Positions 1 to 6,972 of a stretch of DNA of 15,784 bases are shown here, one piece after another. Each line of letters starts with the position of its first letter. Positions within the stretch are counted from its first letter, which is position 1. This stretch comes from Acidobacteriota bacterium (lineage in GTDB: Bacteria > Acidobacteriota > Terriglobia > Terriglobales > Acidobacteriaceae). Both the position numbers and the translations under genes were made by a program. The stretch is from positions 1 to 15,784 of the forward strand of contig JANXQR010000256.1 in assembly GCA_025353435.1 (NCBI GenBank). The letters are read 5' to 3'. Below the pieces are notes generated by a model that was not told the DNA's origin, did no database searches, and was given only the letters and a program-made list of their open reading frames with translations.

Positions 1-1075
1 CGTCCCTGCTTAAGTCTTCTGCAATCAATGCTTCGGCACAAAAGGCTTGGTCTTCCGTGGGAGTGGCAAGCGCGAGATGGAGCTGGGCAGTCCTCTTTCC
101 CAGGAGCGCCGCTGCCCCCATAGTCTGGCCGGAATGATGACGGAGCTCCGCAGGAATTGCGGTCTCGCCAAGGAAACTGGCCGTCGGGATCTCGTTTGGG
201 GCTGGGACGCTGCCGACAGCTTGAAAGAACGATCCGAGCTGGTCGCGGAACCATTGCCAGCCATCGCCCTGGTTGAGGACCAGGCCCTGAAGCATGGCGA
301 TTGTGGTTTTCTCGCTTCCATCCAGCGTGATGTCCATCTCACCGAGAAAAGGCGCGATCCGCGGAAAGTGCGCAACTTCGGTCAGGAAACGGCCGACTTC
401 AACGTCGGGGTTTTCCCCTTGCTGCAGGCGGCGGAAGAGTTTCAGAATGAGATCTTTACCGTAGATTATGGAGGTGTTGGACTGCTCCGCTGATCCAATG
501 CGACCGGGAAGATCGCCGGTCCCGCGAACTGCTCCAAAAGCACTAGAGGGATGGGCGCTGAGAACCACGTTGGGCCGGGAGGAGAGTGCAAGGGTGGCGT
601 TGCGCTCGATCAGGAGAAGGAGCGCCTGGCGAAAGTCTTCGCGCACCGTAGCGTCGTAAAGCACACCTTCGCCGGCTAGTTGAGCAAGTGTTGCGATGAT
701 CGAGAGGGGGTGATCGGCACGGATTCGGTCTGCCGCTTTGCCAGTTGAATATGCGAAAGGCACCTGGAAGATGTCCGGGCTACCATCGACGTAAGTGACT
801 TCAAGGTAGAAGAGCGCGGGAGGGACGGAGTCGTCGAATGGCACATCGCCGATCGGGGGAGACTCTGCATCAAGGCCGTCGGTGGCGGGCAGGTCGACAG
901 ATGCGAGAACCTTTAGTTTCTGTATTTTGCGCGTCTTGGCCCCGAACCAGCGCTGGTGTGAAAGCCATTCAGTAATGTCGGCATCCAGCGGCGATTGCCC
1001 ATGTGCTGCAAAGAGCGTCGACCAGTCTCTGGCAATGCCATCAAGAGCGTCGGGTTTGCTGGCGGCTTCTCTCAA
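1..1075 (-). CDS. mak: Maltokinase (C-terminal end lies beyond the left edge)
   Basis: The predicted product phosphorylates maltose with ATP to maltose-1-phosphate, the donor used by GlgE. One frame is open from the end of glgE to base 1, giving about 358 residues in the window. Seen: an N-terminal RWFGAK motif (about residues 42-47) typical of the maltokinase cap domain; an EQSNTS...LILKLFRR block (about 197-216), the usual nucleotide-binding strand region; GDGW near 272; LGKRTAQLHLALA near 325-337. The catalytic HGDLH-type loop would lie outside the window. No ATG or GTG start exists in this frame near the expected N-terminus. The TTG at 1075-1073 was chosen because AGGGA lies about 10 bases upstream; the frame is open further up, into the end of glgE. 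In many bacteria this domain is fused to trehalose synthase; here no TreS domain precedes it. Family assignment is solid, the start is not. Confidence 0.85.
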   Translation of the reverse strand, partial: MREAASKPDALDGIARDWSTLFAAHGQSPLDADITEWLSHQRWFGAKTRKIQKLKVLASVDLPATDGLDAESPPIGDVPFDDSVPPALFYLEVTYVDGSPDIFQVPFAYSTGKAADRIRADHPLSIIATLAQLAGEGVLYDATVREDFRQALLLLIERNATLALSSRPNVVLSAHPSSAFGAVRGTGDLPGRIGSAEQSNTSIIYGKDLILKLFRRLQQGENPDVEVGRFLTEVAHFPRIAPFLGEMDITLDGSEKTTIAMLQGLVLNQGDGWQWFRDQLGSFFQAVGSVPAPNEIPTASFLGETAIPAELRHHSGQTMGAAALLGKRTAQLHLALATPTEDQAFCAEALIAEDLSRD

Positions 1076-1140
1076 ATTTGGTAAATCCCTGTCAGAATCC
1101 CTCTCGAAGAGTTGGATGACAATTTTCGATGTCTGGCAGG

Positions 1141-3324
1141 TCAGGCCTGTCGAACAATCTTGAAGATGTGCGCGGGCAGTGTGCCGGGGCGGAGGGCGAC
1201 GTAATTCCGATGATCGCTCCAAGCGTATTGAGCGCCATTGAGCAGATCGTCGACTACGAAACTCTCGCCGGGCACAAGGCCAAGCGAGACGAGGTCGATG
1301 TCGACCCAACCGGTTTGGCCGTAGGCAGGATCGAGGTTGACGACCACCAGGATGGCGTTGGACTTGTCTTCCGTGGTCTTGGAATAGCAAATCAGCTGCG
1401 GGTTGTCAGTGGGGTGAAAGCGCAGCGAATTGTTGGAATGGAGTGCCGGATTGGCGCGACGAATGGCATTGAGCTGGGTGATGAGAGGCACGAGCGAGCC
1501 TGCGGCGTTGCGGCTCCGCTGCCGGATCTCGTACTTCTCGCTGTCAAGGTATTCCTCCGACTCGGTCTTGCCCGGCGCAGGTTTGGCGGGAGCGTTTTCG
1601 CAGAGCTCGTAAGCGGGTCCGTAGATGCCGTAATTAGAGGTCAGTGTAGCGGCCAGGATGAGGCGCAGCATGAACGCCGGGCGGCCGCCATCCTGCAACG
1701 ATTTGTGAAGAATGTCAGGCGTGTTTGGCCAGAAGTTGGGGCGGAAGAATTCGCTGACCGGCGGCGTGGTGAGCTGTTCCATGTAAGTGGTGAGCTCCCA
1801 TTTTGAGGTGCGCCAGGTGAAGTAGGTGTAGGACTGCGTGTAGCCAGTCTTGGCAAGCCACTGCATCACATGGGGGCGGGTAAAAGCTTCGGCAAGGAAG
1901 ATGGTGTCAGGGTATTTGCTGCGCAGCGTGCCCAGGCACCACTCCCAGAATGAAAAGGCCTTGGTGTGGGGGTTGTCGACGCGGAATACCTTGACGCCGT
2001 GCTCGATCCAAAACTCGAAGACGGAGTAGAGCTCGTCCCACAGACCTTGCCAATCGGGTGACTCGAAGTTGAGCGGGTAGATGTCCTGATATTTTTTGGG
2101 CGGATTTTCAGCGTACTGAATGCTGCCGTCGGGGCGGATCACAAACCAGCTTGGGTGTTCGGTGACCCAGGGGTGATCGGGCGAGCATTGGAAGGCGATA
2201 TCGAGGGCCAACTCCATGTTCTGCGTCTTGCAGGCGGCTCCCAAGCGTTCGAAATCGGCAAAAGTGCCGAGGGCTGGGAGGATGGATTTGTGACCGCCGT
2301 TGTCGTCCTTGTGCGCGGCGGCTTTGGCGGAGATTGCAGATCGATCGCCAATGGCCCAGGGGCTGCCGACTTCTCCTGGTTCGGGCGTGACGGAGTTGTT
2401 TTTGCCTTTCCGGAAGGCGCGCCCGATGGGGTGGATGGGTGGCAGGTAGAGAATGTCAAAGCCCATGGCGGCGATTTCGGGCAGTTGGGCTTCGACGTCG
2501 GCGAATGTTCCGTGCTGGCCGGGTACGGTGGACGCGGATCGCGGGAACATTTCGTACCAGGCAGAGAATTGCGCGCGCTCGCGATCGACCCATACGGAGA
2601 GCTGCGGCTCGGACTGGGTGGCGAAGGAGAGGTCAGGGTATTTCGCGACCAGCTCGATAATTTCCGAATCAAGCGGAAAGTCGTAGAAGGAGAGGTCGCG
2701 ATCGGCCAGAGCAGTGAGGAAACGCGACGTTTCAGACAGCGATTTTGCGTCAGCTCCTTTTGCGCGAGCAGATGCCTGATCGAGCAGGATGACGCCGGTG
2801 CGCAGCGCGAGCGGGATGTCATGCGATGCGGGTTGCGCGCCGGAGTGAAGGCCATCGGTATTCTTGGGCGATCCGGGTGGCGGGTCAGCAAGCGCGAAGG
2901 AACTGCCGCGCACGCGCGAAGCGAGGCTCTGCGATTCGACCGGAATGGGTTGCGCCAAGAGCCGCTTCCTGAGATCGCTGACCCAAGTATCGAAGTGGTC
3001 GACCCAGCCGAGGATGGCGTAGTGCCAGGGTCCCATCTGATCGACTGTGAACGCCGCGGACCAAAGGTCGTTGACGGTGGCGATCATGGGAGTGAAGCGC
3101 CAGGCGGTCTCGCGATCGGGGCGGTAGAGCAGACGAGCAGCGACGTGGTCATGTCCGTCGCCAAAAATGGCCGCGGTGACGTTGACCGTGTCGCCGAGGA
3201 TGCGGCAGACGGGGTGGCGCCCCGCATCAATTTGCGGAGTGATCTCTTCGATGACGACACGAGAGCGGCCCTGCGATGGCTTGATCAAACGCAACCTCCG
3301 GCGTAGGTGAGCAGTTGTTTCCAT
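1141..3324 (-). CDS. glgE: Alpha-1,4-glucan:maltose-1-phosphate maltosyltransferase (GH13_3)
   Basis: GlgE transfers maltosyl units from maltose-1-phosphate to the non-reducing end of alpha-1,4-glucan in the cytoplasm. The 727 residues match the family in length, being slightly long. Seen: an N-terminal beta domain (about 20-115) with the VVIEEITPQID opening; a catalytic barrel with GFDILYLPPIHPIG (288-301), SPWAIG (321-326), DIAFQCSPDHPW (375-386), the nucleophile region VFRVDNPHTK with Asp450, the acid/base Glu479 in FLAEAF, and the third carboxylate Asp537 in NTPDILH. All three catalytic carboxylates are present, so the enzyme should be active. The stretch at about 120-205 is long and poorly conserved, probably a lineage-specific insertion. 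The start is the ATG at 3324 with only a weak GGCGG upstream. The maltokinase follows directly, so this looks like a glgE-mak operon. Confidence 0.96.
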   Translation of the reverse strand: METTAHLRRRLRLIKPSQGRSRVVIEEITPQIDAGRHPVCRILGDTVNVTAAIFGDGHDHVAARLLYRPDRETAWRFTPMIATVNDLWSAAFTVDQMGPWHYAILGWVDHFDTWVSDLRKRLLAQPIPVESQSLASRVRGSSFALADPPPGSPKNTDGLHSGAQPASHDIPLALRTGVILLDQASARAKGADAKSLSETSRFLTALADRDLSFYDFPLDSEIIELVAKYPDLSFATQSEPQLSVWVDRERAQFSAWYEMFPRSASTVPGQHGTFADVEAQLPEIAAMGFDILYLPPIHPIGRAFRKGKNNSVTPEPGEVGSPWAIGDRSAISAKAAAHKDDNGGHKSILPALGTFADFERLGAACKTQNMELALDIAFQCSPDHPWVTEHPSWFVIRPDGSIQYAENPPKKYQDIYPLNFESPDWQGLWDELYSVFEFWIEHGVKVFRVDNPHTKAFSFWEWCLGTLRSKYPDTIFLAEAFTRPHVMQWLAKTGYTQSYTYFTWRTSKWELTTYMEQLTTPPVSEFFRPNFWPNTPDILHKSLQDGGRPAFMLRLILAATLTSNYGIYGPAYELCENAPAKPAPGKTESEEYLDSEKYEIRQRSRNAAGSLVPLITQLNAIRRANPALHSNNSLRFHPTDNPQLICYSKTTEDKSNAILVVVNLDPAYGQTGWVDIDLVSLGLVPGESFVVDDLLNGAQYAWSDHRNYVALRPGTLPAHIFKIVRQA

Positions 3325-3470
3325 TTACCGCCAATTGGAATTGTCGCCGATCCCCATCAGGGCTTGTCCAGATGAGGCGCATGCGATCACTTCATGCTGT
3401 TGCGTTTGGATGCCGTTTACGAATTGGAGGTTCGTGGGTTAGCTGCTGTGGGATTCGCAGCCCATGCGGG
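3325..3470. other. Spacer between the NUDIX gene and glgE
   Basis: This 146-base spacer lies between two minus-strand genes. It should hold the glgE promoter if glgE is transcribed separately. I see a CCAATTGG palindrome just upstream of the glgE start and a weak GCTGC/GCAGC inverted repeat next to the NUDIX stop. The repeat has no T-run, so it is not a convincing terminator. No clear -35/-10 pair was found. Confidence 0.3.
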
Positions 3471-3956
3471 TTACCCTTCTTTGCGATCGGATTGCAGCCC
3501 GTTTTGTATGCGGACAAGGGCGTCGAGAAGCGGTGTCTGCGTAATTAAGATGCGTTTGCGAGCTTCAGCGATGGAAAACCAGGCTCCGCGATCGATTTCG
3601 GGAACCTCGATCAGGCGATGGGAGCGTGGCGGCCATTCAATGTGGCAAAAGTTGCTTACAAGCTTCGCGGGGTCACAATCGCCTTCAACTGCCCATGCCG
3701 TGACCAGCTTTCCCGACGCCTGACGGATGGTGCCGAGCTCATGAAATGGGCCGCTGATCGGAAATCCTGTCTCTTCTCGAAACTCGCGAAGGGCAGCGGC
3801 CAACGGCTGCTCGTCTTCGGCATATTCGCCTTTGGGGATGGTCCAGGCGCCAAGGTCCTTTTTGACCCAGAAGGGGCCGCCGGGGTGAACGAGGAAGACC
3901 TCCAGTTCGCCTTGCTTTCTGCGAAACATCAGAATTCCTGCGCTGCGTTTTGGCAC
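3471..3956 (-). CDS. NUDIX hydrolase, COG4119-like
   Basis: Predicted Mg-dependent hydrolase of a nucleoside-diphosphate-linked compound; the substrate is unknown. The Nudix box is perfect, matching GX5EX7REUXEEXGU, with GEYAEDE and REFREETGF at residues 43-49 and 57-65 when counted from the GTG start. The GTG at 3956-3954 is preferred because GGAGAG (3965-3970) sits 8 bases upstream and because the resulting N-terminus, MPKRSAGILMF, is where proteins of this subfamily normally begin. A longer reading from TTG at 3995 adds 13 residues but has no ribosome binding site. The product is about 161 residues, a normal single-domain length. It lies between glgE and the cytochrome operon on the same strand, with 126 bases to the YceI gene, and is probably independent of both. 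Confidence 0.9.
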   Translation of the reverse strand: MPKRSAGILMFRRKQGELEVFLVHPGGPFWVKKDLGAWTIPKGEYAEDEQPLAAALREFREETGFPISGPFHELGTIRQASGKLVTAWAVEGDCDPAKLVSNFCHIEWPPRSHRLIEVPEIDRGAWFSIAEARKRILITQTPLLDALVRIQNGLQSDRKEG

Positions 3957-3964
3957 AAGAAGAG

Positions 3965-3970
3965 CTCTCC
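3965..3970 (-). promoter_or_regulatory. Ribosome binding site deciding the NUDIX start
   Basis: GGAGAG on the minus strand, 8 bases before GTG 3956. It favours this GTG over the TTG at 3995, which has no such motif. Confidence 0.6.
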
Positions 3971-4082
3971 ACTTGATGGTGTCGTTTGGAGTCAATAGTA
4001 GACGAGAGCGGGTTCATGATCGCTGGCGCGGCCGCAATAAAGTTGGAAGGGCCCGTGCATTCAGCTCTCCGACCTTGGCGCA

Positions 4083-4661
4083 TCAGGTCGCGGGCTGAAG
4101 CGTGCCGCTCAAGGTCAAGTCGATTTGAACTTCCTTGGCGACCTTGAGAATGAAAATGCTCGGGTCCTTGAGTCCCCATTTGACATACGGAACCACGAAC
4201 TTCCCTTTTGCGTTGAGATTCGAGCCCTCGATGTGAACCTCCATGGGAACGGTGAGATCGTGCGGCGTGCCGTGGAGGGTGAAGGTGCCCATTACCTGAA
4301 TGTTCGAGTCGCCGGATGGAGCAATGGTTCCCTGGTAGCTCTGCGGCGCGAACGTGACGTCGGCGAAGTGCGGTACATCCAGCACTTCGGACTGCATCTT
4401 CTTATCTCGGCCTTTGTCGCCACTTTCTCCGCTGATGGCGGAGACGACGATCAAGCCCGACATCTTTGTCGCGCTGCGATCGAATTGGATGGTCCCGCTC
4501 TGCACGTGAAATGTTCCCTTGACCTCGTGCCCTGTTCCCGAAAGAGCAAACGCGACGCTGCTGGCCGACGGATTTGCGGTGAAAGTTTGCTGCTGTGCGG
4601 ATGAAATGGATGCGATGGACAGCGGAAGGATGAGGATCAACGATCTTGCGATGCGCTTCAT
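4083..4661 (-). CDS. YceI-family periplasmic protein with signal peptide
   Basis: YceI proteins are secreted eight-stranded beta barrels of the lipocalin-like type; characterised members bind polyisoprenoid chains. The 192-residue product starts with a signal peptide (KR, a hydrophobic core at about 6-18, a likely cleavage site SSA-QQ near residues 21-23). The body then shows the family pattern: an early strand with SVAFALSGTGHEVKGTF, a GRDKKMQSEVLDV segment, FADVTF, GTFTLHGTPHDLTVPM and a late VKWGLKDPSIF strand. The start at 4661 has AGGAG (4667-4671) 5 bases upstream. It begins 21 bases after the stop of the cytochrome fusion gene and is the last gene of the seven-gene operon. Its partner or ligand may be a lipid made by the prenyl synthase that opens the operon; that link is inference. 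Confidence 0.93.
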   Translation of the reverse strand: MKRIARSLILILPLSIASISSAQQQTFTANPSASSVAFALSGTGHEVKGTFHVQSGTIQFDRSATKMSGLIVVSAISGESGDKGRDKKMQSEVLDVPHFADVTFAPQSYQGTIAPSGDSNIQVMGTFTLHGTPHDLTVPMEVHIEGSNLNAKGKFVVPYVKWGLKDPSIFILKVAKEVQIDLTLSGTLQPAT

Positions 4662-4682
4662 ATCGGCTCCTGGCGAGATGAA

Positions 4683-6575
4683 CTACGGATGGTGAACTGC
4701 GGTTGAGCTTTGTTTCATGAGGAACAAAGTGAGTGAGGCAATCTGCTGGTCGCTCAAGTATTCATGGCCCGCCATGTCAGTTCCGTGGATACCGAATTTG
4801 CTGATGCGGGAGAATTGGGCGGTACGATCGGCGCTCGATGCTGCCGATGGCAAGTATTGGAAGGGCCCGATGACGAGGTTGGCGGGCGGCTGCTTGAACT
4901 GCGATAGGTATTGCAGTCGCGCACGGCCGTTGGCGTCGTGACAGGTGTCGCACTGATGTTGGTAAATGATCCCGCCCTCCTCCAGATCTGCGTGGGCAAG
5001 GGCCGATGCGGCAGGTTGCCATTCTTGCTCCATGGCAAACTGCTGTTGTGTGTCGCCGCTGTGCAGACTGGCGAGGTAGGCAACGAGGTCGTCGCCGCGT
5101 TGATCGCCGAAGAGAAATGCGAAGGATGGCATGATGGAGCCTCCGCTGATTTCGGGTGGGTCGATGAGATGCGCTCTTAACCAGAGAGGCGACCGGCGTG
5201 TGCCGACCTGGGTGAGATCGGGGCCCTGGCGACGATTGCCGATCAGCGGAGGCTGTTGCGCGTGAACCTGCTGCAGATCCTGGACTGGTCCCCACATCAG
5301 GACATCCGGCGAGTTGGGGCGCACGTATTGGGAATGGCAGTGGATGCAGCCTTCGCCGATGTAGACGCGTCGGCCTCGTTCGATTTCGGAGAGCGCTGGT
5401 GTCTCGGAACGCGCAGGCAGCAGGCAGTAGATTACGGAGGCGACGGTGAATGAGATAGAGAGTGCGATGATCTCGCGGGTGCGGCTCTGGCTGAGTTGAA
5501 GGAACGCTGGAATCAGCACAACGGACCCGGCAACAACGACGAATAATGTGGGGACATGACCGAGATTCTGGCCCATACCGATGCCGAGCGCAGAGCCCAT
5601 CCAGCCTGCGCCTGCGTAGATCCATCCAGCTTGGATTCCGCGTTCACGGGTCGTGGTCGCCGATGTGAGGAACGACGGATACGCGACGAGAGCAACGGAG
5701 TAGAGCGAGACGCCGACGGGATAGAACAGCGAGGCCGGAAGCGCGAGCGCCGGGTTGCGCAACAAGAAACATGCAAAGCCAAGAGCGGCAAATGCGGGGG
5801 AAAGCACCAAGCCGGAGCGCCGATGCTGCAGCAGCCATGCGGCGCCGATTGCCGCGATGAGATGAAGGCTGGCGTTGGTCCAGAGATGCGCCGAGCCCTG
5901 CCACGTGCCAGCCTTGAGCGCGGGCGAATGCTGAATGATGAAGAACGCAGCGGAGTCGAGCCACACCAGTGCGGCGAAAGTGGCGAGGGCGCGCAAAAAG
6001 CTGAATTGCGAGGATTCAGTTGGTACGCGTGTTGGGGATGATTCCGAAGGAGTCGACGCCAGCGCGATTCCGACGAGGCACAGCGATGCCGCAATGATTG
6101 CCTGATCCTGAGGCGTAGCCGCGAACAAATGCGGAATGTTGCAAACGAAATATCCAATGCCGGTTCCGAGGCCGACATTGAGAAGCGGATTGCGGTCTCC
6201 CATCCATTCGCGCAGATGCGTGACCAGCGTGACGGTGAGAACGCCAAGTGCCGCGCCGATGAGGAATGACAATCCGAGGTCAGCGACAATCCCGAGTGGG
6301 AGCAAGCAGAGGAGCGCCCCGACCGCGCAAGCCGCGAATGCGATGCGCAGTCTGTGGGTGGGCGAAGGAATGAAGTCGACGCGCGGGGCGAGGAGGCTGA
6401 AGATGACGCCGCCAGCGGCCATGGCTGCCAGCACGATCTTCAGGCTTGCTCCGCCAAGGTTCAACTCGGCGAGTCGGCTGAGAAATGCGAATTGCGCGAA
6501 TATAAGGAAATAGACGTAGGTGACCGCGACAAGCGCGACACCACGCCAGCCGCTGGAGCCGCGGCGATCAATCAT
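4683..6575 (-). CDS. Fusion: MFS-like membrane domain + CcoO-like cytochrome c + second cytochrome c domain
   Basis: About 630 residues from the ATG at 6575. Residues about 12-365 form eleven or twelve hydrophobic helices of MFS-like layout. A further helix (about 368-387) leads into a periplasmic domain closely resembling CcoO/FixO of cbb3 oxidases: GCIHCHSQYVRP with haem ligands C410, C413 and H414, then RRQGPDLTQVGTRRSPLWLRAHL, and IMPSF with likely distal Met482. A second class I cytochrome c domain follows: CDTCH (C542, C545, H546) and GTDMAGH with likely distal Met601. A longer reading from GTG 6668 lies inside the upstream gene and was not used; ATG 6575 overlaps that gene's stop by 8 bases, implying coupled translation. 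It probably accepts electrons from the CcoN-like protein of the same operon. Whether the MFS-like part still transports something is unknown. Confidence 0.9.
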   Translation of the reverse strand: MIDRRGSSGWRGVALVAVTYVYFLIFAQFAFLSRLAELNLGGASLKIVLAAMAAGGVIFSLLAPRVDFIPSPTHRLRIAFAACAVGALLCLLPLGIVADLGLSFLIGAALGVLTVTLVTHLREWMGDRNPLLNVGLGTGIGYFVCNIPHLFAATPQDQAIIAASLCLVGIALASTPSESSPTRVPTESSQFSFLRALATFAALVWLDSAAFFIIQHSPALKAGTWQGSAHLWTNASLHLIAAIGAAWLLQHRRSGLVLSPAFAALGFACFLLRNPALALPASLFYPVGVSLYSVALVAYPSFLTSATTTRERGIQAGWIYAGAGWMGSALGIGMGQNLGHVPTLFVVVAGSVVLIPAFLQLSQSRTREIIALSISFTVASVIYCLLPARSETPALSEIERGRRVYIGEGCIHCHSQYVRPNSPDVLMWGPVQDLQQVHAQQPPLIGNRRQGPDLTQVGTRRSPLWLRAHLIDPPEISGGSIMPSFAFLFGDQRGDDLVAYLASLHSGDTQQQFAMEQEWQPAASALAHADLEEGGIIYQHQCDTCHDANGRARLQYLSQFKQPPANLVIGPFQYLPSAASSADRTAQFSRISKFGIHGTDMAGHEYLSDQQIASLTLFLMKQSSTAVHHP

Positions 6576-6972
6576 CAGCGAGCCACTTGTTACGTAGTCC
6601 GATGGCTTGGATGACCGCGCACGCAGCGTCGAAGGCAGCAACGGCGATCCATCCGAACTCAAGGTCACCGATAAAGATCCCTTTCAAGACGTAGATGGCG
6701 ACGGCACTGCGCGTGAAAGCGGTGAGTAGCCAGACGATTTCGATGCGCTCCCGCGGGGCCTCAATCGCGATCAGGAGTGCGCCATACAGGTACGAGATTC
6801 CGACTGATAATACGAATGCGCCGATGTATGAGACGTAAGGAATGGTGTCCGCCGCTGGATGGAGGCCCATGAGCTTAAGTGTGAATCGCGGAGCTACGCA
6901 CAACAGCGCACCCGCGGCCGTGTCGGATAGGCCTGCGAGGCACTGATATCCAAAGAGCAGTGGATGTTTCAT
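6568..6972 (-). CDS. Small four-helix inner-membrane protein, unknown function
   Basis: I do not recognise a named family. The 134 residues show four hydrophobic segments (about 8-30, 44-70, 80-100 and 103-125), a short charged loop RERIE after the second helix, and a charged C-terminus RNKWLADD. The layout recalls small DoxX- or DUF4345-like proteins but no diagnostic motif was seen. Its ATG overlaps the stop of the CcoN-like gene as ATGA (6972-6969), and its own stop overlaps the start of the cytochrome fusion by 8 bases. AAGGAG lies about 10 bases upstream of the ATG. Being locked between the two redox proteins suggests a small accessory or assembly subunit of the same complex. Confidence 0.8.
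   Translation of the reverse strand: MKHPLLFGYQCLAGLSDTAAGALLCVAPRFTLKLMGLHPAADTIPYVSYIGAFVLSVGISYLYGALLIAIEAPRERIEIVWLLTAFTRSAVAIYVLKGIFIGDLEFGWIAVAAFDAACAVIQAIGLRNKWLADD

Noticed and set aside
47..493. Plus-strand ORF of 148 codons at the left edge
   Set aside because: Antisense to the open maltokinase frame, which has conserved motifs.
1129..1806. Plus-strand ORF of 225 codons opposite the end of glgE
   Set aside because: Antisense shadow of glgE with no recognisable domain or ribosome binding site.
2155..3306. Long plus-strand ORF (383 codons) opposite glgE
   Set aside because: It is antisense to a gene with intact catalytic motifs; its translation has no family-like pattern and is explained by codon bias in a GC-rich gene.
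4028..4035. GCGGCCGC palindrome after the YceI gene as part of a terminator
   Set aside because: The GC palindrome has no loop and no T-run in either direction; I find no convincing intrinsic terminator in 3957-4082.
4777..6289. Other-frame minus-strand ORFs (282 and 258 codons) within the cytochrome fusion gene
   Set aside because: Arg/Ser/Pro-rich translations in frames overlapping a gene with clear haem motifs; typical shadows.
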